DNA from: Nonomuraea soli
GTDB taxonomy: Bacteria; Actinomycetota; Actinomycetes; Streptosporangiales; Streptosporangiaceae
Assembly: GCF_013761175.1 (NCBI RefSeq)
Contig: NZ_JACDUR010000001.1
Coordinates: 806,001-870,000 of the forward strand
DNA length: 64,000 nucleotides
Reading direction: 5' to 3'
The notes under the pieces are model-generated. The model had not been told where the DNA came from, ran no database searches, and worked only from the letters and a program-made list of their open reading frames with translations. Shown here one piece after another: positions 57,038-64,000 of the stretch. Within the stretch, counting starts at the first letter, position 1; each line of letters begins with the position of its first letter. The position numbers and the translations under genes were made by a program.

Positions 57038-58018
57038 GTGAGGTTGGGCCGGGTGCCGCTGGCCGCCGCGATGGCGGCGGGGGTGTTGCTGATGCATCCC
57101 GGTGGGGCCATGGCCGATCCCAGACCCACGATCAAACAGGCCAAGGCCCGCCTGGAGAAGCTGAACGACAAGGCCGACAAGGTCGTGGACCGCTACAACA
57201 AGGCCGCGGAGGAGTACCGCGCGGCCCGCGGCCGCTACACCAAGCTCAACGGCACCTACAAGGAGAAGCTGGCCACCGTCGCCGGGCTGCGCGGCCAGGT
57301 CACCCAGATGGCCGCCGACACCTACCGGATGGGCACCACGGTCGTCTCCTGGCCCGCCATGATGGGCGGCGACGACCCCACACTCCTGCTCAACGGCATG
57401 GCCCTGTCCAGCCAGATCACCGGCGAGCGCGCCCAGCGCCTGCAGCAGTTCGACGCGGAGAACCGCGGGCTCAAGGCCAGACGCGACGCGGCCCAGGCCG
57501 CCCTCGCCGAGGCCGACAAGCACCGCGACGGCGCCGCCGCCGAGCGCGCCGAGGTGCTCAAGCTCATCAAGCAGCAGAAGGCCCTGCTCGTACGGCTCGG
57601 CGCCTACCGGGTCGGCAACCCCAACAGCACCGGCATCAAGTACTCCGGTCCCGCCACCGGCAACGCCGCCGCGGCCCTGTCGTTCGCCTACGCCCAGGTC
57701 GGCAAGCCCTACCAGTTCGGCGGCACCGGCCCCGGCGGCTACGACTGCTCGGGGCTCACCCAGGCCTCCTGGCGCCAGGGCGGCGTCGACCTGCCCCGCA
57801 CCACCTGGGACCAGTGGAACTGGGGCAAGACCAACAACCGCATGGTCGACCTGAACTCCCTGCAGGCCGGCGACCTCATCTTCAGCGAGGGGCTCGGCCA
57901 CGTCAGCCTCTACGCGGGCGACGGGAAGATCGTCCACGCGCCGCAGACCGGTGACGTGGTCAAGGTCGTGTCCCTGTCCGACTACGGCAGGCCGCTCGTC
58001 GGAGCCGTACGGCCGTAA
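57038..58018 (+). CDS. NlpC/P60 cell-wall hydrolase (C40)
   Basis: A 326-residue secreted protein: signal peptide (1-26, cleavage after AMA), a helical coiled-coil region (30-190) and an NlpC/P60 domain with Cys237 (YDCSGL), His288 (GHVSLY) and His300. The layout is that of RipA/RipC-type peptidoglycan endopeptidases that cut stem peptides during division; the coiled coil probably inhibits or directs the catalytic domain. GTG 57038 with GGGAGG upstream. Monocistronic by appearance. Confidence 0.95.
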   Translation: MRLGRVPLAAAMAAGVLLMHPGGAMADPRPTIKQAKARLEKLNDKADKVVDRYNKAAEEYRAARGRYTKLNGTYKEKLATVAGLRGQVTQMAADTYRMGTTVVSWPAMMGGDDPTLLLNGMALSSQITGERAQRLQQFDAENRGLKARRDAAQAALAEADKHRDGAAAERAEVLKLIKQQKALLVRLGAYRVGNPNSTGIKYSGPATGNAAAALSFAYAQVGKPYQFGGTGPGGYDCSGLTQASWRQGGVDLPRTTWDQWNWGKTNNRMVDLNSLQAGDLIFSEGLGHVSLYAGDGKIVHAPQTGDVVKVVSLSDYGRPLVGAVRP

Positions 58019-58112
58019 GGCGTGTCGCTCCCTCCTGGCCGCTCGCCGGTCGCCCACCACGGCCCCAGCCGCGGCTGACCGGTTACAGGGGGCTTCGTCG
58101 GGGGATGCTGGC

Positions 58113-58124
58113 GGGATATATCCC
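58113..58124. promoter_or_regulatory. palindromic site upstream of the GH13 gene
   Basis: GGGATATATCCC is a perfect 12-bp palindrome 21 nt before the ATG of the glucosidase gene. It lies where an operator or start site would be. No LacI gene is nearby, so the cognate factor is unknown. Confidence 0.45.
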
Positions 58125-58145
58125 CCTTTGATCGCGAGGCCCTCG

Positions 58146-59654
58146 ATGACCGACTGGCTGCGTGACGCAGTGCTGTACCAGATCTACCCCCAGAGCTTCG
58201 CCGACGGCAACGGCGACGGCATCGGCGACCTGGCCGGCCTGGAATCCCGCCTGGAGTACCTCGCCTGGCTCGGCGTCGACGCCGTCTGGCTCAACCCCTG
58301 CTTCGACTCCCCGATGGGCGACGCCGGCTACGACGTGCGCGACTACCGCACCGTCGACCGCAGGTACGGCACGCAGGACGACATGGTCAGGCTCGTCGAG
58401 TCCGCCAGGAGCAAGGGCATCCGCGTCCTGCTCGACCTCGTCGCCGGGCACACCTCCGACCAGCACGCGTGGTTCCGCGCCGCCGCCGACGACCCGTCCG
58501 ACGACCGTTACATCTGGTCGGACGGCCAGGTCACCGGCTTCGTGCCCTCGCCCGGCAGCCGTCCCGGCTCCTACCTGCCCAACTTCTTCTCCTTCCAGCC
58601 CGCGCTGAACTTCGGCTACGCCCGCACCGACCCCGCCGAGCCCTGGCGGCAGCCGGTCGACGCCGAGGGTCCCAGGCGCAACCGGCAGGAACTGCGCGAC
58701 ATCATGACCCACTGGATCGATCTGGGAGTGTCGGGCTTCCGGGTCGACATGGCCGCCTCGCTGGTCAAGGACGACCCCGACCGCGCCGAGACCGCCAAGC
58801 TCTGGCGCGAGCTGCGGGGCTGGATCGACCACAGGCACCCGCAGGCGGTCCTGCTGAGCGAGTGGAGCGACCCCAAGGTCGCGGTGCCGGGCGGCTTCCA
58901 CGCCGACTTCTTCCTGCACTTCTCCGGCATGGCCTTCCGCTCGCTCTGGGACAACGGCGCCGTCAAGACCCGCTGGGCGAAGGTCGAGTCGTGCTTCTTC
59001 GACGCGGCCGGCCTCGGCTCGCCCGAGGACTTCCTGGCGGAGTGGCGCGAGGCCGTCGAGGCCATCGACGGCAGCGGCCACATCTCCCTGCCGACCTCCA
59101 ACCACGACTGGCCGCGCCTGGCCAGCGGCGCCCGTACGGCGGAGCAGCTGCGCGCCGCCTACACCTTCCTGCTGACCTGGCCGACGCTGCCGGCGATCTA
59201 CTACGGCGACGAGATCGGCATGCGCTACGTCCCCGGCCTGCCGGACGTCGAGGGCAGCCAGATCACCCCCGACTACAACCGGGCGGGCTCGCGCACCCCG
59301 ATGCAGTGGGACAAGGCGGACCCGGCGGTCACCTACCTGCCCGCCGACCCCTCGCCCGACCGGCCGAACGTGGCCGACCAGCGTGCCGACCCCGGCTCGC
59401 TGCTGCACACCGTGCGCGACCTGATCGCGCTGCGGCGCGCGAACCCGGAGCTCGGCACCTCGGGGGAGGTCGAGGTGCTGCACGCCGGATACCCGCTCGT
59501 CTACCGCCGCGGGCGGTTCCTGGTCGCGGTCAATCCCGGGGCCGCGCCCGCCGCCGCGCCGATCGATCCGCCCCGGGGGCGGCTGATCTTCGGAGCGGGC
59601 GCCGAGGGCGCGCGGCTCGACGGCTTCGGCTACGCGATCTACGAACTGGTGTGA
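58146..59654 (+). CDS. GH13 alpha-glucosidase (oligo-1,6-glucosidase-like)
   Basis: A 502-residue TIM-barrel glycosidase. It starts WLRDAVLYQIYPQSFADGNGDGIGDLAGL and has nucleophile Asp201 (GFRVDMA), acid/base Glu239 (LLSEWSD) and Asp321 (SNHDWPR). These are the GH13 conserved regions I-IV with an early DNNGDG-like site. Conserved region I reads GHTSDQH, where most members have NHTSDQH. It has no signal peptide, so it acts on imported oligosaccharides. ATG 58146 has GAGG upstream. No sugar transporter lies beside it. Confidence 0.93.
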   Translation: MTDWLRDAVLYQIYPQSFADGNGDGIGDLAGLESRLEYLAWLGVDAVWLNPCFDSPMGDAGYDVRDYRTVDRRYGTQDDMVRLVESARSKGIRVLLDLVAGHTSDQHAWFRAAADDPSDDRYIWSDGQVTGFVPSPGSRPGSYLPNFFSFQPALNFGYARTDPAEPWRQPVDAEGPRRNRQELRDIMTHWIDLGVSGFRVDMAASLVKDDPDRAETAKLWRELRGWIDHRHPQAVLLSEWSDPKVAVPGGFHADFFLHFSGMAFRSLWDNGAVKTRWAKVESCFFDAAGLGSPEDFLAEWREAVEAIDGSGHISLPTSNHDWPRLASGARTAEQLRAAYTFLLTWPTLPAIYYGDEIGMRYVPGLPDVEGSQITPDYNRAGSRTPMQWDKADPAVTYLPADPSPDRPNVADQRADPGSLLHTVRDLIALRRANPELGTSGEVEVLHAGYPLVYRRGRFLVAVNPGAAPAAAPIDPPRGRLIFGAGAEGARLDGFGYAIYELV

Positions 59655-59665
59655 CATATGTGACA
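59650..59665. promoter_or_regulatory. possible weak CRP site
   Basis: TGTGACATATGTGACA has a perfect left half TGTGA and a right half TGACA, one base off TCACA. It overlaps the GH13 stop codon and lies 49 bp from the perfect site at 59699. Confidence 0.35.
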
Positions 59666-59698
59666 GGAGTGACTTGACCGTCGCTGTGAGGAGGCGAG

Positions 59699-59714
59699 TG
59701 TGACGAGCATCACA
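59699..59714. promoter_or_regulatory. consensus CRP-type binding site
   Basis: TGTGA-CGAGCA-TCACA is an exact match to the TGTGAnnnnnnTCACA consensus used by actinobacterial Crp proteins. It lies upstream of the riboswitch and NlpC/P60 gene, about 165 bp before the riboswitch core. In mycobacteria the Crp protein regulates the cell-wall growth factor rpfA, so a link to wall hydrolysis fits known biology. Confidence 0.75.
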
Positions 59715-59879
59715 TCCTGGTAACGTTCCACGGATTTATCAGGAGCTGACGCCCTGACTGTTAGGCGTCGAAATTCTGACTCTTTACGTTCGCTTTGCCC
59801 TGCCCTCATGAGCCGAGTACCTTCTGGCCTCGCGGCGCTCAAGCCATGTCGCCGCATTTCACGCATCGGCCGCCCCAAT

Positions 59880-60045
59880 GCCGCCGATCTGGACAGATAG
59901 AGATCCGCTTGCCGAATCCGCGCAGCCAGGAGGCGCGGAACCGGGGACCCAAGGTACTGGGGTGAGTCGGCGCGACATCGTGCCGTAGGGCGACTTCCAC
60001 GCCCGAATCCGTCAGCTAACCCGGTAGGCGTTCGTGGAAGTCCCA
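59880..60045 (+). ncRNA. ydaO-type cyclic di-AMP riboswitch
   Basis: The region carries the ydaO/yuaA consensus blocks in order: GCCGAATCCGCG (59911-59922), GCGGAACCGGGGACCC (59935-59950), TGGGGTGAGTC (59958-59968) and CCGAATCCGTCAGCTAACC (60003-60021) followed by CGGTAGGC. A stem GACTTCCACG / CGTGGAAGTC (around 59992-60041) encloses the last block. Such riboswitches bind c-di-AMP and usually shut off wall-hydrolase and osmotic genes. It sits just before an NlpC/P60 gene, with the ribosome-binding site AAGGAG right after it. Confidence 0.95.
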
Positions 60046-60055
60046 AGGAGACACA

Positions 60056-60628
60056 CTGTCTACCCGTCGAATCCCCCGTCTGTCGTGCCTTGCCATGGGT
60101 GGAGTCGTCCTGACCACAGGACTGGCCGTCACCCACACCGCTCCCGCCTCCGCCTCCACGCGGCCGGTTCAGGTGCAGGCAGCGCCGACAGGCACCCAGG
60201 CCGTCACCGGCGTCAGGACCGCCAAGGTCACCCTGAGCGCTCGTGCGGCCAGGGCCGCCAGGCAGAAGGCGAGGGCCTCCAAGGCCGTCGCCACCGCCAA
60301 GGCCCAGCTGGGTGACCCGTACCGCTACGGCGGCACCGGTCCCGGCTCGTTCGATTGCTCCGGCCTCGTCCAGTTCTCCTGGAGGAAGGCCGGGGTGAAG
60401 ATCCCCCGCGTGACGCACAGCCAGTACGCGCGCATCCGCACGAAGGTCTCGTGGCGCAACCTGCGCCCCGGCGACCTGATGTTCTTCAGCGGTCGCGGGC
60501 ACGTGGGCATGTATGTCGGCAACGGCAGGATGATCCACTCGCCCAGCACGGGCAAGACCGTGCGCATCGAGAAGCTGGACGGCTGGCGCAAGCGGTCGTT
60601 CGCCGGCGCGGTGCGTCCGGGAGGCTGA
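60056..60628 (+). CDS. secreted NlpC/P60 hydrolase with apparent CTG start
   Basis: AAGGAG (60045-60050) lies 5 nt before CTG 60056, which is in frame and gives a proper signal peptide (STRRIPR, hydrophobic core to about residue 24, cleavage near ASASA). The first ATG in frame, 60095, is 45 nt from that site and would remove the basic n-region. From CTG the protein has 190 residues, with catalytic Cys101 (FDCSGL), His149 and His161. It cuts peptidoglycan stem peptides. Expression should follow c-di-AMP through the riboswitch and perhaps Crp. Confidence 0.9.
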   Translation: MSTRRIPRLSCLAMGGVVLTTGLAVTHTAPASASTRPVQVQAAPTGTQAVTGVRTAKVTLSARAARAARQKARASKAVATAKAQLGDPYRYGGTGPGSFDCSGLVQFSWRKAGVKIPRVTHSQYARIRTKVSWRNLRPGDLMFFSGRGHVGMYVGNGRMIHSPSTGKTVRIEKLDGWRKRSFAGAVRPGG

Positions 60629-60636
60629 CCCGCGCA

Positions 60637-60674
60637 CGAAGGCCCCGGCCCCCCCAGGCCGGGGCCTTCGCGCT
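60637..60674 (+). terminator. intrinsic terminator after the NlpC/P60 gene
   Basis: A perfect 14-bp stem CGAAGGCCCCGGCC / GGCCGGGGCCTTCG with a 6-nt loop, 9 nt after the stop. The T-run is minimal, as common in this GC-rich genome. Confidence 0.82.
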
Positions 60675-60688
60675 GTCCGCCCGGCTCC

Positions 60689-60745
60689 CACCCGGGTCGG
60701 CGCCTTCGGCGGCCCCCTGGTCTCACCCGGGTCGGCGCCTTCGGC
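60689..60745. repeat. 22-bp direct repeat (two copies, period 35)
   Basis: CACCCGGGTCGGCGCCTTCGGC occurs at 60689 and at 60724, downstream of the terminator and upstream of the next gene's promoter. Function unclear. Confidence 0.8.
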
Positions 60746-60764
60746 TGTCCGCCCGCCGCCCGGA

Positions 60765-60770
60765 TACTCT
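60765..60770 (+). promoter_or_regulatory. -10 box of a probably leaderless transcript
   Basis: TACTCT lies 7 nt before GTG 60778 of the metalloprotease gene, with no ribosome-binding site. It likely starts the three-gene operon. Confidence 0.5.
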
Positions 60771-60777
60771 TGCGAAC

Positions 60778-61551
60778 GTGTCCGTCCAGGTGAGCCGCAG
60801 AGCAGCAGCGCTCGCGTTCCTCACCGTGACCGCGGCGGCCGCGGCGCCCACGGGCCTGTCCTCCTTCTTCGCCGACGCCGTCTTCGCCCGGGGCGAGCGC
60901 TCCACCGTGATCGGCCACCGCGTGCCGTACGGCCTGCTCGACGATCTGGCCCGCAGGGCCGACAGGGCGGCCCTGCGAGTCGGAGCGGTTCTGGGGACCC
61001 CGGTGCGCCCTCTGGTCGTCGTCCCCGCCTCCGACGCCGAGGCCGCGTCGCTGGCTCGCACCGGCGCCGTCGACGGGCTCGCCGCGCTGGCCGACCGGGG
61101 CAGGGTCATCGTCGTCCCCACCACCTTCGCCACGCTCTCGCCGACGGGCCGCGACGTGGTGCTGACCCACGAGCTCACCCACGTGGCCGCGGGCACCGGC
61201 AGGGCGCCGCTGTGGCTGCGCGAGGGCCTGGCCGACTACGTCGCCTACCGCGACGCGGGGCTGCCCGTGCCCGTCGCCGCCGCGGAACTGGCCGCCGAGG
61301 TGCGCGCGGGCCGGGTCCCGCGAGTGCTGCCAGGCCCGGAGGCGTTCGCTCCCGGCGGGCCCCGGCTGGCGCAGGCCTACCAGGAGTCGTGGCTCGCCTG
61401 CCGCATGATCGCGGCCGAGTTCGGCGAGGAACGGCTGGTGAGGCTCTACCGTGATGCCCTGGAGGGTGACACGGATTTGTCGCCCTTCGGCGACGTCACC
61501 ACCCGATGGCGCGCCTATCTGCGCGAGCAGCTCGAAGGGGGAGCGGGATGA
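60778..61551 (+). CDS. secreted/anchored gluzincin-type zinc peptidase
   Basis: A 257-residue protein with an N-terminal hydrophobic signal or anchor (9-30) and a peptidase-MA-like catalytic domain: HELTHVAAG (131-139) with His131, Glu132, His135 and the third ligand Glu149 in LREGLADYVAY. It probably acts outside the membrane. GTG 60778, first gene of an operon with an M48 protease and a glycosyltransferase (4-nt overlaps). Substrate unknown. Confidence 0.88.
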   Translation: MSVQVSRRAAALAFLTVTAAAAAPTGLSSFFADAVFARGERSTVIGHRVPYGLLDDLARRADRAALRVGAVLGTPVRPLVVVPASDAEAASLARTGAVDGLAALADRGRVIVVPTTFATLSPTGRDVVLTHELTHVAAGTGRAPLWLREGLADYVAYRDAGLPVPVAAAELAAEVRAGRVPRVLPGPEAFAPGGPRLAQAYQESWLACRMIAAEFGEERLVRLYRDALEGDTDLSPFGDVTTRWRAYLREQLEGGAG

Positions 61552-62876
61552 GCGAGCGGCAGGACACCGAGCCCGACGCGGGCCAGGCGGCAGCAGGCGG
61601 CACTGGCCTGGCCGATGCGGCGGGCGCGGGGAGCACGCGGACGCTGCGGCGGGAGGCGGGCGTCGCGCTGGCGGTGCTGGGCGCGGCGATCGTGGCGGTC
61701 GTCGGCTTCACCACGCCCTGGCAGCTCCTGCCCCTCACCGTGCAGCCCGACCCCGCCCGCGACTTCACCGCCGCCGAGATCGCCCGCTCCCAGGCCTTCG
61801 ACGCCGCCGTCAGCACGCCCAGCTATCTCTCCCTGGGCCTGACGATCCTGTTCGCCGGGATCCTCGTCGTCACCCCCTTCGGCCGCAGGACTTTGGCCCG
61901 CCTGAAGGGCCCCTGGTGGATCCAGGTGCTGCTGGCCGTCCTGGTGCTCACCGCGATCGTCGAGGCCCTGCGCTGGCCGCTGGGCATGTGGTACGAAGTC
62001 CAGCTTCGCGACTTCGGCCTGTCCACGCAGGACTGGGCCTCCTGGAGCGCCGACCGGCTGAAGAACATCGCGGTGCGCGTCGTGATGCTCGGCATCATGA
62101 TCGTCGTCCTGGTGGCCCTGGCCGGACGCCTGAAGCGGTGGTGGATCCCGGCCGCCGCCGGAGCGTTCGCCTTCACGCTGCTCGCCTCCTTCATCTACCC
62201 GCTGGTCTTCGAGCCGCTCTTCAACGACTTCCGCTCGATGCCGCCGAGCAAGCTCAGGACCGACCTGCTCGCCATGGCCCAGCGCGACGGCGTGCCGGTC
62301 GAGGACGTGCTCATCGCCGACGCCTCGCGCCGCACCACCGCGCTGAACGCCTATGTCTCCGGCTTCGGCGCCACGCGCCGCATCGTCGTCTACGACACGC
62401 TGCTCAAGGCCCCCGAGGACGAGGTCGAGCTGGTGGTCGCCCACGAGCTGGGTCACGCCAAGAACAACGACGTGCTGCACGGCACGCTGGTCGGCGGGCT
62501 GGGCGCCGCGTTCGGCGCGGGGCTGCTGTTCCTGCTCTTCCCGCTCGTGCGGCGGCGCGCCGGGGTGGCGTCGATCGCCGACCCGAAGGCCGTGGGCGTG
62601 GTGATGGGCCTGATGAGCCTGGCCACGGTGCTGTCGGGCCCCGCCCAGAACGTCGTCAGCCGCCACATCGAGGCCAGGGCCGACCTCAACGCGCTCGACC
62701 TGACTCGCGACCCCGCCACCTTCATCGCCATGCAGAAGCGCCTGGCGACCACCAACATCGCCGACCTGTCGCCGGATCCGCTGGAGTACGTGCTGTACGC
62801 CTCGCATCCCACCGCCCCCCAGCGCATCGCGATGGCCCGCGCCTGGGCCCTGGTGAACCGGCTCCCAGAGCCGTGA
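61548..62876 (+). CDS. M48 membrane metallopeptidase (Ste24-like)
   Basis: A 442-residue protein with several membrane helices (35-53, 92-110, 125-142, 174-193, 200-218), the zinc motif HELGH (299-303) and the third ligand Glu375 in HIEARADLNAL. The layout is that of Ste24/CAAX-type M48 peptidases. In bacteria these are quality-control proteases. It is coupled to both neighbours by 4-nt overlaps. The Ala/Gly-rich N-terminal tail is unusual. Confidence 0.93.
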   Translation: MSERQDTEPDAGQAAAGGTGLADAAGAGSTRTLRREAGVALAVLGAAIVAVVGFTTPWQLLPLTVQPDPARDFTAAEIARSQAFDAAVSTPSYLSLGLTILFAGILVVTPFGRRTLARLKGPWWIQVLLAVLVLTAIVEALRWPLGMWYEVQLRDFGLSTQDWASWSADRLKNIAVRVVMLGIMIVVLVALAGRLKRWWIPAAAGAFAFTLLASFIYPLVFEPLFNDFRSMPPSKLRTDLLAMAQRDGVPVEDVLIADASRRTTALNAYVSGFGATRRIVVYDTLLKAPEDEVELVVAHELGHAKNNDVLHGTLVGGLGAAFGAGLLFLLFPLVRRRAGVASIADPKAVGVVMGLMSLATVLSGPAQNVVSRHIEARADLNALDLTRDPATFIAMQKRLATTNIADLSPDPLEYVLYASHPTAPQRIAMARAWALVNRLPEP

Positions 62877-63982
62877 CGCGGGTCCTGGTCGTCACCAACG
62901 ACTTCCCGCCCCGTCCCGGCGGCATCCAGTCGTTCGTGCACGGCCTGGTCTCCAGGCTGCCCGGCGTGCTCGTCTACGCGCCGTCCTGGCCCGGTGACGC
63001 GGACTTCGACCGGCGCCAGCCGTACCCCGTCTTCCGCCATCCCACCTCGCTCATGCTGCCCACCCGCGACGTGGGCCGCCGGGCCGCCGCGCTGGTCGAG
63101 CGGCACGGCGTCGACACGGTCGTGTTCGGCGCGGCGGCCCCGCTCGGGCTGCTCGCGCCCCGGCTGCGCGCCGCCGGGGCTCGGCGGATCGTCATGCTCA
63201 CCCACGGCCACGAGGCGTCCTGGGCGGCCACCCCCGGCTTCCGCGCGGTGCTGCGCCGCATCGCGCGCGGCGCCGACGCTGTCACCTACCTGGGCGGCTA
63301 CACCCGCCGCAGGCTGGAGGCGGTGATCCCGCCCGCTCTGCTCGTGCCGCTCGCGCCCGGCGTCGACCCCGGGCGTTTCCATCCCGAGGTGCCGGGGACG
63401 GTGGTCAGGCAGCGCCTCGGCCTGGGCGAGCGCCCGGTCGTCGTCTGCGTCTCCCGGCTGGTGCCGCGCAAGGGCCAGGACCGGCTGATCCGCGCCTGGC
63501 CGCGGGTGCTGCGCGGGGTGCCGTCCGCGGTGCTGCTGCTCGTCGGCGAGGGACCCTACCGCCGCCGCCTGGCACGGCTCGGCGCGGGCCTGGGCGACGC
63601 GGTGCGTTTCGCGGGCGCGGTGCCCGCCGAGGAGCTGCCGCTCTACTACGCGGCGGGTGACGTCTTCGCGATGCCCTGCCGTACCCGATGGCGCGGGATC
63701 GACGTCGAAGGCCTCGGCATCGTCTTCCTGGAGGCGTCGTCGAGCGGCCTGCCCGTGGTCGCCGGCTCCTCCGGCGGAGCCCCCGACGCCGTACGGCACG
63801 GCGAGAGCGGCCTTGTCGTCGACGGCGACGGCGTCGATGAGCTGGCGGAAGCCCTGGTGGACCTGCTGTCGGACCCCGTGCGGGCCCGCAAGATGGGCGA
63901 GCTGGGCCGCGAGTGGATCCTGCGGGAATGGGCCTGGGACCAGGTCATGACGCACTTCGACGACATCCTGCGTCATCGGTGA
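62873..63982 (+). CDS. pimB: GT4 glycosyltransferase, PimB-like mannosyltransferase
   Basis: A 369-residue GT-B enzyme: RVLVVTNDFPPRPGGIQSFVHGL at the start, VVCVSRLVPRKGQDRLIRAWP in the middle and the nucleotide-sugar motif EGLGIVFLEASSSGLPVVAGSSGG near 280-305. This matches the PimB' (Rv2188c) group, which adds the second mannose to phosphatidylinositol monomannoside using GDP-mannose. Only a position near the bcc-aa3 locus and these motifs support the exact step. GTG 62873 overlaps the M48 gene stop. Downstream only 18 bp remain. Confidence 0.88.
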   Translation: MTRVLVVTNDFPPRPGGIQSFVHGLVSRLPGVLVYAPSWPGDADFDRRQPYPVFRHPTSLMLPTRDVGRRAAALVERHGVDTVVFGAAAPLGLLAPRLRAAGARRIVMLTHGHEASWAATPGFRAVLRRIARGADAVTYLGGYTRRRLEAVIPPALLVPLAPGVDPGRFHPEVPGTVVRQRLGLGERPVVVCVSRLVPRKGQDRLIRAWPRVLRGVPSAVLLLVGEGPYRRRLARLGAGLGDAVRFAGAVPAEELPLYYAAGDVFAMPCRTRWRGIDVEGLGIVFLEASSSGLPVVAGSSGGAPDAVRHGESGLVVDGDGVDELAEALVDLLSDPVRARKMGELGREWILREWAWDQVMTHFDDILRHR

Positions 63983-64000
63983 CGCCGACGACTGTCATGG

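Noticed and set aside
1..64000. CRISPR array among the repeat regions
   Set aside because: The repeats are contiguous tandem units (11, 12, 27, 39, 47 bp) without unique spacers, and no cas gene is present.

Overview
The window is a high-GC actinobacterial chromosome segment, with GTG starts, many 4-nt ATGA/GTGA gene overlaps and TAnnnT boxes placed 6-9 nt before start codons. Gene content and order (erpA, adoK-type kinase, ctaC-ctaD-ctaF, trpD, ctaE, qcrC-qcrA-qcrB, Lrp-type RAM protein, DEDDh/GIY-YIG nuclease, NlpC/P60 proteins, PimB-like mannosyltransferase) match the conserved actinobacterial bcc-aa3 oxidase neighbourhood. The kinase, DUF3558-like and PspA-PspAA-HtpX-PspAB genes suggest a filamentous actinomycete, probably Streptosporangiales (for example a Nonomuraea/Streptosporangium relative). 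That last placement is inference. No rRNA, tRNA, insertion sequence, prophage or CRISPR array was seen.

Layout. 1-4 kb: a SCO2322-like secreted protein, a small orphan protein, an aldo/keto reductase, a membrane-anchored SUKH-domain protein and a DUF3043 protein. 4.1-6.7 kb: envelope-stress operon pspA-pspAA-htpX-pspAB. 6.7-11.4 kb: NIPSNAP protein, a DUF998-hydrolase fusion, a receptor Ser/Thr kinase and a SIMPL protein. 11.4-17.7 kb: cofactor and sulfur genes (nadA, erpA, adoK, a second kinase, CBS protein, TusA, cysteine desulfurase). 17.8-28.9 kb: cytochrome oxidase ctaC-D-F, an L,D-transpeptidase, trpD, an atypical receiver, then ctaE-qcrC-A-B. Two minisatellites flank trpD. 29-32.2 kb: DinB/DUF664 protein, a membrane protein/TetR pair around a palindromic operator, and UDP-glucose dehydrogenase.

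32.3-42.6 kb is the most distinctive part: one tightly coupled run of nine genes behind a clear promoter. It encodes a short glutathionyl-hydroquinone-reductase-like enzyme, four different LLM flavin-dependent monooxygenases and a complete oligopeptide/nickel-type ABC importer (lipoprotein, two permeases, one double ATPase). It reads as uptake plus oxidative breakdown of an unknown, perhaps sulfur- or nitrogen-containing, organic compound. A PPOX flavoprotein and a MarR regulator follow in the opposite direction.

43.7-58 kb: RAM-domain protein, DEDDh-GIY-YIG nuclease, two receptor kinases and a membrane protein sharing a DUF3558-like extracellular module, two bPH2 membrane proteins, a two-component system, a phosphotransferase behind a CAAGCGCTTG palindrome, an NYN-domain protein and an NlpC/P60 hydrolase. 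58-64 kb: GH13 glucosidase; then a CRP-like site, a ydaO-type c-di-AMP riboswitch and an NlpC/P60 gene that appears to start at CTG; then two zinc-protease genes and a PimB-like mannosyltransferase.
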